NCBI GenBank assembly: GCA_021234155.1
Contig: JAJEKV010000001.1
Coordinates: forward strand, 35,393,595 to 35,457,594
DNA: 64,000 bases
Reading direction: 5' to 3'
Origin: Isoetes taiwanensis
Taxonomy: Eukaryota > Streptophyta > Lycopodiopsida > Isoetales > Isoetaceae
A program made the position numbers and the translations under genes. Every line of letters begins with the position of its first letter. Within the stretch, counting starts at the first letter, position 1. The notes beneath the pieces were generated by a model that was not told the origin of the DNA, made no database searches, and was given only the letters and a program-made list of their open reading frames with translations. Below are positions 24,925 through 36,467 of this stretch, one piece after another.

Positions 24925-26451
24925 CTATATTGAGTAAAGAGTAGAAGGCTCCATTCTTGAAGCATCGTTTATGTAAAGAGCTTTAGATAATGCTTCTTTG
25001 TCAAATTCTTCAACACTGTCCATGTCCAAAAAAATCAGTGGTATTGCAAGCTCATGCTTAACCTTAGCCTTGAAAGCAACTGATGCCAAGTCAAGAAAGT
25101 CTCCAATTCGGTGTTGTGGAATCAAAAATATATCAGATGTACTGAACACAAACCGTTCCTCCCCCATGTTCCTTATGTACGTAGTTTTGAACTTTTCTGG
25201 TAATTTCGACAAAGCATTTTGAACTGTACTTTTGAACCCAGTTTTTATATACCACTCTTTGCCAGAATCATTGAACATTACAGTTTTCCAAGATGCCTCC
25301 ATCTGCAGATAACAGGAAAGCAAACAAGCTGTCACGGATATGTAGTGATTCGTAATATAAAAACAAAAAAGGAACAAAACATCAGTCACATTGAATTCAA
25401 ACTTCCAGTAGTCTTTGCATATGAAGATAAGTTAGACCTCTGAAGAGGATGTATGTGTTACATATTAGTTAAGGACTATTCACTTTAAGAACAAATGCGA
25501 GGCAAATTAAGAACATCTATGCTTGCCTACTGCTATGCTTAAACTTTGTCCTTTAGAGTCCATTATGCCATAAGCTTAAGACCTAGCATAAGAAATAGTA
25601 CCCCCAAGCCTGCGGGTATGATAAAATACTGAGTCACTATCTGGGAGACCATTGATAAGCCCTTGTTGTATGAAATGAGTACCTCCGGGCACTTGATCAT
25701 AAAATATCTCTGCATATATCTTTGGCACAGAAGTCAAGAAAGTCCTCGGGGCCACACAACACGTTGGCCATAGTGTATGAATGGATTGACTACTGTTCTG
25801 TTTGACAGGGATCTATATTGCAAAATTGGCTTCGGACTTGACAAATTCAAATCAAACATCTCACATATGAATTATATGGCATGAACTTCTGGATTCTATA
25901 ACCAAGTGTTGCCTGTTGTTCAGTAGAGAGGAAGATGGCTCCTTTTACTGCCCAGTCCTTTGGGGCTTTTATCTCCCCAATTGCCAGCACCTGCCACTCA
26001 TGCAAGTTTGCAACCATGGCCTTGACAGTATCTGTTGGTGCCTCATTCACAGAAATGACAACCCAATTTTCAGCTTTCACCAAAGAATGCCTGCCATTGT
26101 CCTCAAGTTTTTCACTTCTTTAAAATTCAGATCTGGATATGGTACTTTCTTCTTTCTAAACCTTGGGTCGTTGCATGTCACATTGTCCCTCCTTCTTTCA
26201 AGCAGAACCAACAAAATTATGCGAACCAACAAAATTATGCTTAAACCCACAGCAGCAACAAATAAGAACTTGGCTCTGCTGTGCCTAAGAACCCCATATA
26301 CTGAATTTGAAACCTTACCAACCAACAATCTCCCGGTCCCGTTCTGCTTCGTCTCCTGTTGGTTCTCAAATTTGTGCTGTTCTTCAGATCCACCAACCGC
26401 ATCATATTCTACTCCATTACCCAAATGCCGATCTCGAGATTGTATTTCCAT
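24925..26451 (-). pseudogene. STELLO-like (DUF288) Golgi protein gene fragment, internally deleted
   Basis: STELLO proteins are plant Golgi type II membrane proteins that help assemble cellulose synthase complexes. The 5' part starts at the ATG at 26,451 (upstream codons look non-conserved). It has a cytosolic tail, one membrane segment (FLFVAAVGLSIILLVRIILL) and the lumenal start. After a frame change near 26,080 come ENWVVISV, GWQVLAIG-like HEWQVLAIGEIKAPKDW, KGAIFLSTEQQATLGYR and PYNSYVR. The reading breaks at about 25,860. The next recognisable exon starts at a good acceptor (CTGCAG|ATGG, 25,302) and carries KEWYIKTGF, FSTSDIFLIPQHRIGDFLDL and LAIPLIFLDMDS, matching the family's C-terminal region, then runs into a stop at 24,925. 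Roughly 500 central residues are missing although only ~550 bp separate the parts. It cannot make a normal STELLO protein. Confidence 0.72.
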
Positions 26452-26539
26452 AGCTGATTTGAAGGCGAGACAGGAAAATGCAGAGATACATGTAACAATT
26501 ACCCAGACTACTTTATCAACAAGAGAATAGTGGTACACA

Positions 26540-27990
26540 AAGAGAGAGTGCTTCCAGAAAATGAGAGTTCAAATCTGTGTTCCTTCATAGCCAAATTGCA
26601 TTTATATGCAATAAAAGAATATGATTAGCAACAGAATTCCGTTGCCAATGTGGCCTAGTGCAGGCTCCTGTGGTTTTTTGAGCCTACAAAGTGAAATGAA
26701 TTTGCTGTGACCCATTCTTTTAGGTACATAACATGAATAGTTCTATAAATATGAGAAAGCCAATAAGATTGGCAAGTTAGCCCTCCCCATTAGAGTTCAA
26801 GGCATAAAACCCAGATAAATGATCATGGCCAAGTTTCTGAAGATGCCAAAGCCCTCCATCTCGGACCCAAAAAAAATAAGGGCACTAGGAGAACATGAAG
26901 ATAATAGTAGGAAAGAAAAATGTTCCCATACATCAGTAAGGAAGTCGACCATTTTCTGTAACAAATGAAGTGCAGGCCTTGATAACTAAGCCAATCACAA
27001 AGCAAGACTATGGATTTCAACTTACAGCTAGAGGAATAGGTTGCAGAAAATGCTGATTTGTTGAGAGGAGATCCTCATAGTTTGCGCTCCAACTAATGGA
27101 AGACAAACTCTTAGATACACAAAGAGCAAACACAGAGCTCAAGGCAATCACAATGCTAAAAAGGAAAAAAGACTGCTAACAAGCAGGAAACAAATGGGTT
27201 GAGAAAAGTAGAACATGCCAGAACAATCGACACAACCCTTCAAAACAATTAACTATGCAAGCAAATATAGAAAAGATGAATAAAGTGCATTTTCATGATT
27301 TGGAAAAAGCAAAAGCACGAGGCTTGAATTCTAAAAACCTATTTAAGCAAAGTGCACAACAATGCAGTATAGTTGTTGTGACAAACCTTAACACAGGCTC
27401 ACGACGTTCTTCTAAACGATTTCTTGGGCGGTTGCCAACCCCACAAATCTATACCTGACAGTGACAGTGATCCAATCGTGTGAGAAAGCATTTGAGTGTA
27501 ATGGGCCTGCAATCAAATTCAATCAACGCTCTTGTAAGAGAAAGTCTTGCAAGTCAGTTTTTGCAAGCAATTGAATTCAACCTTTCCCCTGCTATCTAAC
27601 ATCACCCAAGATGCTTGCGGAATCAGGCTATAGGGCCTCAAGCAATTTACAGTCATGTCTGTAACAGAGTCACAAAAAGATTTCGTCGCCTTTTGCAAAT
27701 CAATCGGTCCTTGAATTCGGGGTCTAGACCTATTTGTATATATCCAAAACTACAGCTTGCATGTAATCCCATGCAAATCCGACCCCCCCCAGGTGGATTG
27801 CATGTCTGGGCATGCATTGATTAGAGGTGAATCTGTTCTCTGCCACCCAGCACAGATGTATCCTGAAGAGCCTCAAAAAGATGTGTGAAAAGCAGACTTG
27901 TGGATTTCATGGTCGGGCCTTTTAAGCTAAATTTCAACCTGCATCTGGCCATCGCCGATCAACACAACTACAAAATCCAAACCCTAAGCG
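26540..27990. other. Unassigned sequence left of the LTR element
   Basis: No gene is supported. It should hold the missing left part of the 5' LTR if the element at 28-32 kb were complete, but no match to the 30.5-31.8 kb region was seen. Confidence 0.35.
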
Positions 27991-28389
27991 GCCCCGATCC
28001 CCACTTAGTCCATGTGACTAACCCGTGGTTGATGGTGTAAGCAGAGGTGTGAGATGTTCGGAAAGTAGCCAAGCTTCGGAAAGGCGAGTGGAAGTGTGTG
28101 GATTGCTATTCAATAAACGATTATTATTACTATTATTATTATTATATATGGGCTTGAAGTTACAATTATTAAGATCATTCATAGTGTGCGGGGATATTCT
28201 TTGAGTAATGGGCAAGTACATGTTTGGAACAATAGAATATGTACAAAGATTAAATTCTTTACCTAAGTGTTATTGTTGCGAGATGCATGAGTTAATTTCT
28301 TAAGTTTTTAAGCTTAAGTAGATCCAATGGTTAGATTGATGGGATCTCAGGTTACCATAAAGGTTAACTGGCGGGCCGAATCACCGAGT

Positions 28390-28400
28390 TGGTATCGAGC
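28390..28400 (+). other. Primer-binding site (tRNA-iMet type)
   Basis: TGGTATCGAGC matches the plant initiator-tRNA-Met primer site TGGTATCAGAGC except for one missing A. The missing base turns CAG into CG, the same change seen at CAG sites elsewhere in the window. It lies four bases after the end of the left LTR copy. Confidence 0.6.
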
Positions 28401-30640
28401 ATAGTTGGATCCTTGGATGTATGATAGCAAAGTCTAGATTCAAGTTGAGGTTGTTGGATTATGCTAATAGTATTCAATTGAATATATGTGGAGATGATGG
28501 CCTTAGAGGAGGCGTGACAAATTGTTTTATGAAGGTATGTGAAATTGATTACATGGTATTTCTATAATCTTGGTTGATTTTCTATCCCAAAGCGAGATAA
28601 GCTAGAAAAAATGTACTTCATCAAAGGGGCTAACTTTGATTTAGGGTTGCCAATGTGCTTATAGCATGGAAGTGATGCTTGAGGGAGATTAAGATTCACA
28701 GTGTGCGTTTCACTTTGGTAACCACTTCTTATAATGTAGATGTGATCTCAGTAGTAGCATACTCTGGTGGCAAGAAAATTTAGAATAAGCGGTGCATGAT
28801 ATATAATGCCTATGATATTAGGGAAGGTTCATCTCACCATATCCGGATGAATAAGATTCTTGATGTGATGTTAGGTGCATCCTTTTGAAGCTAAAAATTG
28901 AGAAAACCGAAAAGCATCTATATATTGCTATCTAGTGGTAAAATAACAATAAGTTGCTAAGTTGATAGCATTAGGGCTATGGTTGGATAAAGGTTACAAC
29001 ACGGTGGTTGTAAGACAAGTTTTGAGAAAGCTTAGATACGGTTATAAAATAAGATTGGCATGATAGTGATTGAAGCTCATGTGTAAATAGCGGATGTGTG
29101 ACATAGAAGGAAATGTCGTGATTACATCATGGTCCTACTTGAGGTCTATAAAGTTGTTGGCCTTAGGGTTATGGCTAGAATAGTCGGTGATAGCCTTGAA
29201 AAAGTTCTTGGCCTTGAAAAACTTCTTGAAGTATAAGAAAGCTTAATGGAACAAAGTGGTCAGGGTTACGCATTTATATTTAGAGAATGATATCCACTTA
29301 AATTATGGCATTGAAGAATTGATTGGCCAAGATTGAACAATGTTGTCCATCTTATGGATAAGGAAGAAGAAGACGATGAATAGAGGAATAACATATTTAA
29401 TCGTGGTAGTAGGTAGACCATGAAGTTGAACGAAAGAGTTGTCAGATAAAGCCCAGACATGAGATAAAGGCAGAGGGGAATGTATAGATATGGGGAAGTG
29501 CCATTTTTGAAAATCTTGGAATGTAATAAAAGAGTTGTAAGCACATCTAGTAATGGTGCTTCCATGTATTGTAATTATTTGGCATGCTAGAAGTGATTGT
29601 AAATTAATGGAGGGATGGTGATTGCATTACTTGATTAAAGATGCAGTCAAAGGATTGAAGTTGTGAACGAAATACATGAAGTAAGAGATTCATGGCAATT
29701 GATGCCTATAAAATCTTGTTGAAAGACTAACCAGTGTGATGGGGTAATATGTATGGAAGTAGGCTAAATATAGAGGCCAAGTGTATAGCCTAGGATACTT
29801 CAATGTCATTGGATGAACTCGTAGAGGAATTCTCTGTACCATGGGTTATAATTCTTATGGGATCCCTTGTATCAACTTAAGTATGTTACCTAGCTATAAG
29901 ATACCCAGACTGGGGGACTTGATTATGCATTTTGCTTGTTACTTTTTGGATTTGGCCACCCAAGAAGTCTCAAGAGATTACATATCTAGTTCGACCTGAG
30001 TATCTCTTTGGAATGGTGGGTTTTTTTCTATGGCATTACCTTCTTTATGAAAAGTTAGATTAATTGCATTATGTTTATTATATTGAATTGGATATGTAGT
30101 ATACTCATAATATTTGAGTTAGTTCTAGACTTGGCGGTATGTTAAATTGAAAGTTAGAAGGGTCGTGCATTGGAGCTATCTAATATGTATCTTTCCTTTA
30201 GCTTAAATTACTTGTATGAAGCTAGCTTTGAATTTTCAAGTTTGGAGATGCATCATCTTGGATTGGAAGGCTAAGCAATTGTGTTTGACAAGGATGGGCC
30301 AGTTCTAAGGGACAAAATTGTATTCATTTGGGAGTATGTTGAATTGAGGATTAAGATGTGAAAGCATAAAGGGAAGAGGCAGAGTAATTAAGGAGGCAGA
30401 CTATAAAAAAAAAAATTTAGATCAATGGTTGAGTTTGTTCCAATGAAGATGTCACAAAGGGAGATACAAACTAGATTTTTTCATGAGTGCTCTAAGATGC
30501 ACCCATGAGGACATGGGTTGAATTTTTTGGAGGGATCAGAATCGGACCTAGCAACCTAGCACCAACATTGAGATGTAAGTAACGTTGCCATTATATAAGA
30601 GTGCATTTTCAAGGTAAAATAAATGATTATGTGCTAGGAA

Positions 30641-30713
30641 TACATGCATGCAATGTGTCCATGCATGCGGTGTATGCATGCATGCATGCAAGGGCATTGC
30701 TAGGTTATATAAG
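30641..30713 (+). promoter_or_regulatory. TATA box with clustered RY (CATGCA) motifs
   Basis: TTATATAAG (30,705-30,713) is preceded within 65 bp by five or more overlapping CATGCA/TGCATG words. RY motifs are known targets of B3-domain regulators of seed and embryo genes in plants. The position inside the presumed 3' LTR suggests an LTR promoter; the regulatory reading is inference. Confidence 0.45.
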
Positions 30714-32210
30714 TGCAACAATATTATTCTTGATTTCTTAGGGGAAGGAGTTTTCCATGGGGAAAGAAGTCTTTTATGTGATGGTGAAGCATTTGGAAGG
30801 AGATAGATTGCGGATGGATTGTTGAAGGAGGCGAGTTGTGTCTGAGGAGATCCAGGGCGTTCTTGGGAGCCTGAGGAGGAAGCAAGCGGGATTCAGGTGG
30901 GGATCAAGCCTTACACACAGGGTTTTCTAGTGTTTGTATATTTGTGTTGATTTAATAATGATTGCTTTGAGCGTAGTATAAACTTGGAGTTAAATCATAT
31001 GAGCATGGTCATGAATAGAATAGAATAGGCATGCATGGTTAATGGATAGCGAGCATATTAACCAATTCAATAAACTAGTTAGCGGGGTTATGGAAGCCAC
31101 CGGTCATTAAGGTTATAAGTAGTAATTTGAAGGAAGTTGATCTAGTTAAAAGTAATAAGATATTAGTGAAGGTTGTATTTTGCTTAAGCCTTGGGCATTG
31201 CATGTTGCATGGTAGAGATAGTAATGTTTATATGAGGATTTCCTTTGTTGCATGAGGTGTAAATTATGGAATTTCTAAGGTAAATTTGATATGGAAATGT
31301 GCCTAATTGATATTGGGTGGAATTCATAGTATTGTGATCTATGTGTAGTATAATTCTTTGATATAGACCTGGGGCGGAGTCTAGGTGCGATGGTCTAGAC
31401 TCGTGATTTATTACTGCGGTGCTATGGTATTATTTGAACATGGGCGTTGGTACCATATGGTACAACGTCATGCCTGATTAAGTGGTCCTCAATCTTTGGG
31501 CCTTGGCGTGGATGGGTGTGTGTACACGGGTTACCCCCGCTCTATGTCATCGGCCCGTCGGTAGAGTTGACCTTACTCGAGACCAGGAGGAATATTGGTT
31601 GCAATGTTGATGCTATGATTGCTTGGTTATTGTATATGTGTTTTAATGTTGGAATTAAGTTGCAATGGTCATGCTTGGTGTAATTATGCATTGTGATTAT
31701 GCTTGTTGGACTAAGTAACCTAGGTTGCAGGCGAGGCTACGGTAAGGCTAAGTTATTGATCTAAGTTAAAGGTTTTGTGGTGATTGTTTTAAGATATATC
31801 CTAGATCCCCCGATCCCCACTTAGTCCATGTGACTAACCCCCGTGGTTGATGGTAAGCTTGAGAGGTGTGAGATGCTGGAAAAGTAGCCAAGCTTTGAAA
31901 AGGCGAGAGTGGAAGTGTGTGGATTGCTATTCAATAAACTTGATTATTATTACTATTATTATTATTATATATGGGCTTGAAGTTACAATTATTAAGATCA
32001 TTCATAGTGTCTTGAGGGATATTCTTTGAGTAATGGGCAAGTACATGTTTGGAACCTTAGAATATGTACAAAGATTAAATTCTTTACCTAAGTGTTATTT
32101 TTGCGATGCATGAGTTAATTTCTTAAGTTTTAAGCTTCCAAAGTAGATCAATGGTCGAGATTGATGGGATCTCGGTTACCATAAAGGTTAGCTGCCGGGC
32201 CGATCACACC

Positions 32211-33800
32211 ATACAACATTACCATGCGGTCGATAAGCCGGATTTTGAGATTTGTCTTGAGGAATGCGATCGAGTACAGGTGGTGTCAAAGTTATGGCGG
32301 ATTTTGACTCGGGCATGCCGGACATCAATGGCCCTGAGAGGAGTTGAATGGAAGGAGGCAGACGATCATGTTGGTGGTTGTGGAAAAATCAGGAGGAGAA
32401 GAGGCCCAGCACAAAACTGGAATTTGCAGAAAGAGATAATGGTCTTTGTTTGAGGCCAGAGAATAGAAGTAGCCATTTGAGAAACGATATATGCTGTCTA
32501 CTTCTAGCCTCCCAACCGGTGTGAGGGAAATGCTCTTTGCCTCTATTCCATCATATATGCAGAAGCAGATTAACCAAACCAACCCCCTATCAAGCCATAG
32601 CTTCTTGCTTCTCCTCTCTCGAAGAAAGGATGTTGCATTTCGTTTCAAAGTTGCTTCCTCACTTAAATTTGATTTGCATGTGTTCTTCAGGACTAGGTCT
32701 TGTGATCATTTACAACGTAGTGATCTTACCACCTACCAAATGGGTCCTATCAGCGATAGAGTTGTAAGTTTCAGAGTTCTCTTTCAAACACAAACTCTAA
32801 ATATATATGTAGCTGTGCTTTGTTAAGCTTGCATTATTATTTCTGTCCATTTCACACCACATAGAAAATGTACCGGAAAAGAGATGTAGCTTTGATAACA
32901 ACAGGTCATTTTTGGAACTTATGAACTAATGTATTTATGCCAGATGCTCATCTGGCGTGTTGTAAATGACATTAAAGATAATTCTAAGAAATCCATGCCA
33001 ACTTGGCTATGCCATAAAATAATAAATGACATATCTTGACCCCAATTGAAGGTCTTGGTGCCCAGGTGTTCATTTTTTGGAACTTATGAACTAACATATT
33101 TATGAGGACGGATACTGATGGACGATTTACATGAGAACTAAAAATGGCAGCTGCAGTGGTTCTTGATACATGTTGCTGCATGCAGGCCAGTGGCCTTGCC
33201 CAGCTGCTCAGGTCCTTCCTAGCTGTGTTTTCTGTTGTATGGATCCACTCCCAAAACTGTATTAGTTGCTTTCTATTTCCAATTGCATGTGAACTTGATA
33301 GTAGCTAGCTGCACCGCCCTTTTGAAACCGCCCAAAAATCACCACTGAAAATCACCTCTGATTTTTGCTTCATGTGAACTCCACATGATCTGGCATGTTG
33401 TAAATTACATTAAAGATAGTTTTGAAAAAGGCATGTCAAACCAGTGTTTAAATCTGACAGTTTCTAAAGGACTTGCTCTACATTAGTATCTTGTGCATTT
33501 ATGGTGGATATGGATATTGATTTCTTCTTCTGCAAACAATCCCCGCTCTGTCCGGCCTAGATCCACAAGCTCTACTTGGCAATCTTGAAACCCCCCAGCT
33601 TGAAGGATCTGTAGGGCACAGGAAACAATTCGGCCAGAATTTCCCAACCAAACAATATTCCTTCGTCCCCAGAAGATCATCACGATCTTCTACCAAATTA
33701 AAGGGTTTAGTAATGCAGTCTGCTGCATCATTCCAAGATCGCCTAAAGTTTGTAATAGCATAAATAATGGCCATGTTTTCTACTTTGCAACAAGGCATGC
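32211..33800. other. Unassigned sequence
   Basis: Several frames of 60-110 codons occur on both strands without recognisable motifs. Direct word repeats such as TTTTTGGAACTTATGAACTAA (32,912 and 33,074 regions) hint at an old local duplication. Confidence 0.35.
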
Positions 33801-33912
33801 CACTTTGCCGGCCAAAGTTGTGTGAGAGAGAGAGAGACGTAAACTTTGCCGGCCAAAGTTGAGAGAGAGAGAGAGACGTAAACTTTGCCGGCCAAAGTTG
33901 TGAGAGAGAGAT
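33801..33912. repeat. Three tandem units: dyad plus (GA)n
   Basis: Each unit has ACTTTGCCGGCCAAAGTTG followed by a GAGAGA run; the first two units then end in ACGTAA. AACTTTG and CAAAGTT form a 7-bp inverted repeat around CCGGC. The units begin at 33,801, 33,842 and 33,890 and differ mainly in GA-run length. Confidence 0.85.
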
Positions 33913-34115
33913 GTATTTTTTACGTCGTAGCACAAGCCAACGACGAAAGAAAGAAAGAAAGTAGGGGAGGGTGGCCGTCAACGATAGCAGACCCACTTGC
34001 GAATGTGGCAAGCCCATTCCACACGTGGCAAATATGTGCGAAGGGTTTTCGTAGTTTCCAATTAAGGCTTTATGGAGGAAAAGTGCAGCTCCACAGCGGT
34101 CCACTGAGGACTCTA

Positions 34116-34663
34116 GGGATAGGTTCAATAATCCATACGTTTTATATGCAATACGTATTATTTGCATGATATGGTACAAATTTGTCATATATTACGTAAA
34201 AAGTACGACAAAAAACAATTCTGGCGTCGGAAGATTAAAACACGTACGCGAAAGTTTTTTTCGTGTACGCGAAACAGTGGAAACCGCGTATGTGAAAAGG
34301 CGATTTTTTCGGCGTCGCAGATTTTTCAGCTTTTCATGTATGCGTGAAAGTTGTTCGCATCGCCAAAGCGATTATAAAGCGCATACCGCGATTTTTTTTT
34401 TTTGGTTGCCCTTTTCACGTCGCGTCCAAAAGCGATGAAAATTCATTATATCTGAAATTCAAATTTCAAATTTGTGCCACCGATTTATTAAAACCGCGTA
34501 CGCGAAAAGTTTTTTGCGTATGCAGTTTAAAAGATTTCATGTACCGAAATTTTGTTTTCCGGCCGAGCAAAGAAAAATACATGAAATATGTTTTAACAAT
34601 AAAATACGTATTTTTTTACTTTATACGTCGAAATTTTTAATTTCGTACGTATGGAACCTATCC
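34116..34663. mobile_element. 548-bp CpG-rich non-autonomous DNA element, TA target duplication
   Basis: GGGATAGGTTC at the left end faces GAACCTATCC at the right end, and TA flanks both sides (34,114-34,115 and 34,664-34,665). ATACGTATT and CATACG words recur near both ends. The interior is unusually rich in CG words (CGCGTACGCG, CGTACGCG, TTCGGCGTCGC), in contrast with the CG-poor surroundings. No transposase is encoded. The TA duplication fits the Tc1/mariner group, but the termini are not a family I recognise. Confidence 0.6.
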
Positions 34664-34941
34664 TAAGAGGGCTCTACCATAGTCATAGAAGGCAACCTTA
34701 GGAGTTTGTTGCTAGATGGATCTTTAAATACCTGCCAGAGTTATTAGTTTGGCACAGGGATTCCTGGCGCCTTCACATGGATTGATAGCTTTCTTTTGAG
34801 ATAGTATTCTGCTCCACAGTATTTTCTTGTATGCTCAGGCCTCTTACTGTTAAAAGTTCTTGCTTCTCTCCTGCAATGCAATAGATAAACTCACTTTTTT
34901 CAAAAAGATTACTTGTGGCATCATCTTTACCTTTTAAATCT

Positions 34942-35123
34942 TGGGAAAACTACCAAAATACCCTTATGAGTTTGTGTAATTACCAAAATACCCTTATGAG
35001 TTTCAAAATTACCAAAATGCCCTTGTGTATAGTAGGAGTGTGGGGGCATTTTGGTAATTTTAAAACTTATAAGGGCATTTTGGTAATTATATAAACTCAT
35101 AAGGGTATTTTGGTAGTTTTCCC
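34942..35123. mobile_element. 182-bp fold-back MITE with 9-bp target duplication
   Basis: The ends are GGGAAAACTACCAAAATACC and its reverse complement. Almost the whole element folds into a hairpin with ~85-bp arms around GTAGGAGTG. The arms also contain direct repeats of TACCAAAATACCCTTATGAG. TTAAATCTT flanks both sides exactly (34,933-34,941 and 35,124-35,132). A 9-bp duplication is typical of Mutator-like elements. Confidence 0.85.
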
Positions 35124-35132
35124 TTAAATCTT

Positions 35133-36467
35133 TCATGAAGACATCATCTTTACTTTTTAAATCTAGTGCATTTAACCATCTTTTTTCTCGATTTTGGAAA
35201 AGTTTGGTAGGCCTTATCCCATTAAAAAGTATCGATAACTTGGCAAAATGGCTGGTTAGTGGTGGGGCTTCTTCTACATCAAACTATTGATATAACTTTT
35301 ACATGTAACTTAAAGGAAAAAGTTTGAATTTTTAGAAGTTGTTTTACTAAAAGGTTTTTCTATGATTTGGTTCCGTATTCATCCAAGTGTAGTAAATAGT
35401 ATTTTTTAGAGTGCACGCTTTTTTGGGCCATTGATTTTTTATAAGTGGCAAAATCGTGTGGTTGTGATAAGGTTCAAAAGACCTTTTTGGATTTTTTTTT
35501 TTTTTTTTCTTTCGGGTGGGGGTGACTAACTTTAATAGCATCGACTTCTTTTTTTGTGTTCCAATATGAGATGCGGATATTGCGGATCTGCTATATTATT
35601 GAGAGATGGGGTTTTCTGGAGATGGTGATTTGGAAGCTTTCATGCTGTCGGATATGCATGTATTGCCGCTGAAACACGGGTTTATTAAAAAAAAAATTTG
35701 CAATAAATCTTGGAGTCTTACGGAGGTTTAGAAAAGGCGAAGTAAGTAGATAGTGGGTTGTTTGCCAGATGGTTTTCCTTCATTTGCAGAGTTGTGGCTA
35801 TAATCTGGCTTCTAATTTTGTTCTTTGATTCTTTGTATAAATAAAAAAATTACTATGCCCTGCTGAAGGACAGTTCATGGCATGCAACCATTGAACCCAT
35901 TTACTTTAGAGTTTCCAAAAAATTCCGCCGTTGTTTTGTCTTTTGGTTTGCCGATTTGCGTGGTTGTGGATTTGCCAATCCTTGTGATTCATTCATGCCT
36001 AAAGTACGGTACCATAGTCTGGGGCATGGTTTGCTTTAAGCGAAGAACAGGCTCAGACGAACATCACATATTTGCACGAAATTAGCATCATAGATCCAGG
36101 TGCAAAAGGGTTTCTAGCTTTATTCGATTCGATGCATTAAGGGTAAGCTTTTTATCGTTTTAAGCTCGATTTGGATTTGAAATATAGTTTAGATTTGTTC
36201 CCCATGAATTTATGCTTTATGTGCCCTGCCCCTATCCTTCTTATGTAATTTAGATTGGTTAGATTCTATTCTTTTATTCTGTATCAAGGTTTCCGACATC
36301 TAAGCACATGGCGTGCGGTATAGTCCTATGCAAAAAAATATTGACGCGCGTATAAATTTACTTCGAAACAAAGCTACTGGCCAGTAATGCATCCCCTCTT
36401 TAATAGCTCAAATTGAGTTTCCAGTGTAGCTTTGCATGTCCATAGCCATGGCGGTCAGAGCTTCATT
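35133..36467. other. Unassigned sequence up to the tandem duplication
   Basis: No gene is supported. A TTTAAATCTAGTGC segment near 35,150 resembles the left flank of the MITE. A poly(T) run lies near 35,488-35,509. Confidence 0.4.

Larger units (their letters stand above)
27992..32210 (+). mobile_element. LTR retrotransposon remnant with truncated 5' LTR
   Basis: A ~395-400 bp direct repeat occurs at 27,992-28,385 and 31,808-32,210. It starts CCCCGATCCCCACTTAGTCC and ends near GGTTACCATAAAGGTTA..GGGCCGA. The left copy is followed by a primer-binding-site-like TGGTATCGAGC (28,390), the right copy by unrelated DNA, as expected for the U5 ends of two LTRs. The 3' LTR appears to begin much further left (about 30.5 kb, after a GGAGGGA run) and holds a TATA box, so the 5' LTR has lost its U3 part. 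The 2-kb interior has no recognisable gag or pol, so this is either a decayed or a non-autonomous element. Confidence 0.6.

Noticed and set aside
29266-29565. 99-codon hydrophobic minus-strand frame inside the LTR element
   Set aside because: Looks like a chance frame in AT-rich DNA; membrane-like composition follows from T-richness.
33801-33912. CRISPR-like array
   Set aside because: Only three tandem units with GA runs as spacers, in a plant nuclear context.
33499-34188. 229-codon minus-strand frame
   Set aside because: It crosses the GA/dyad tandem repeat (giving repeated SLSQLWPAKFTS peptides) and runs into the 548-bp element, so it is not a real gene; the part left of the repeat was not recognised.
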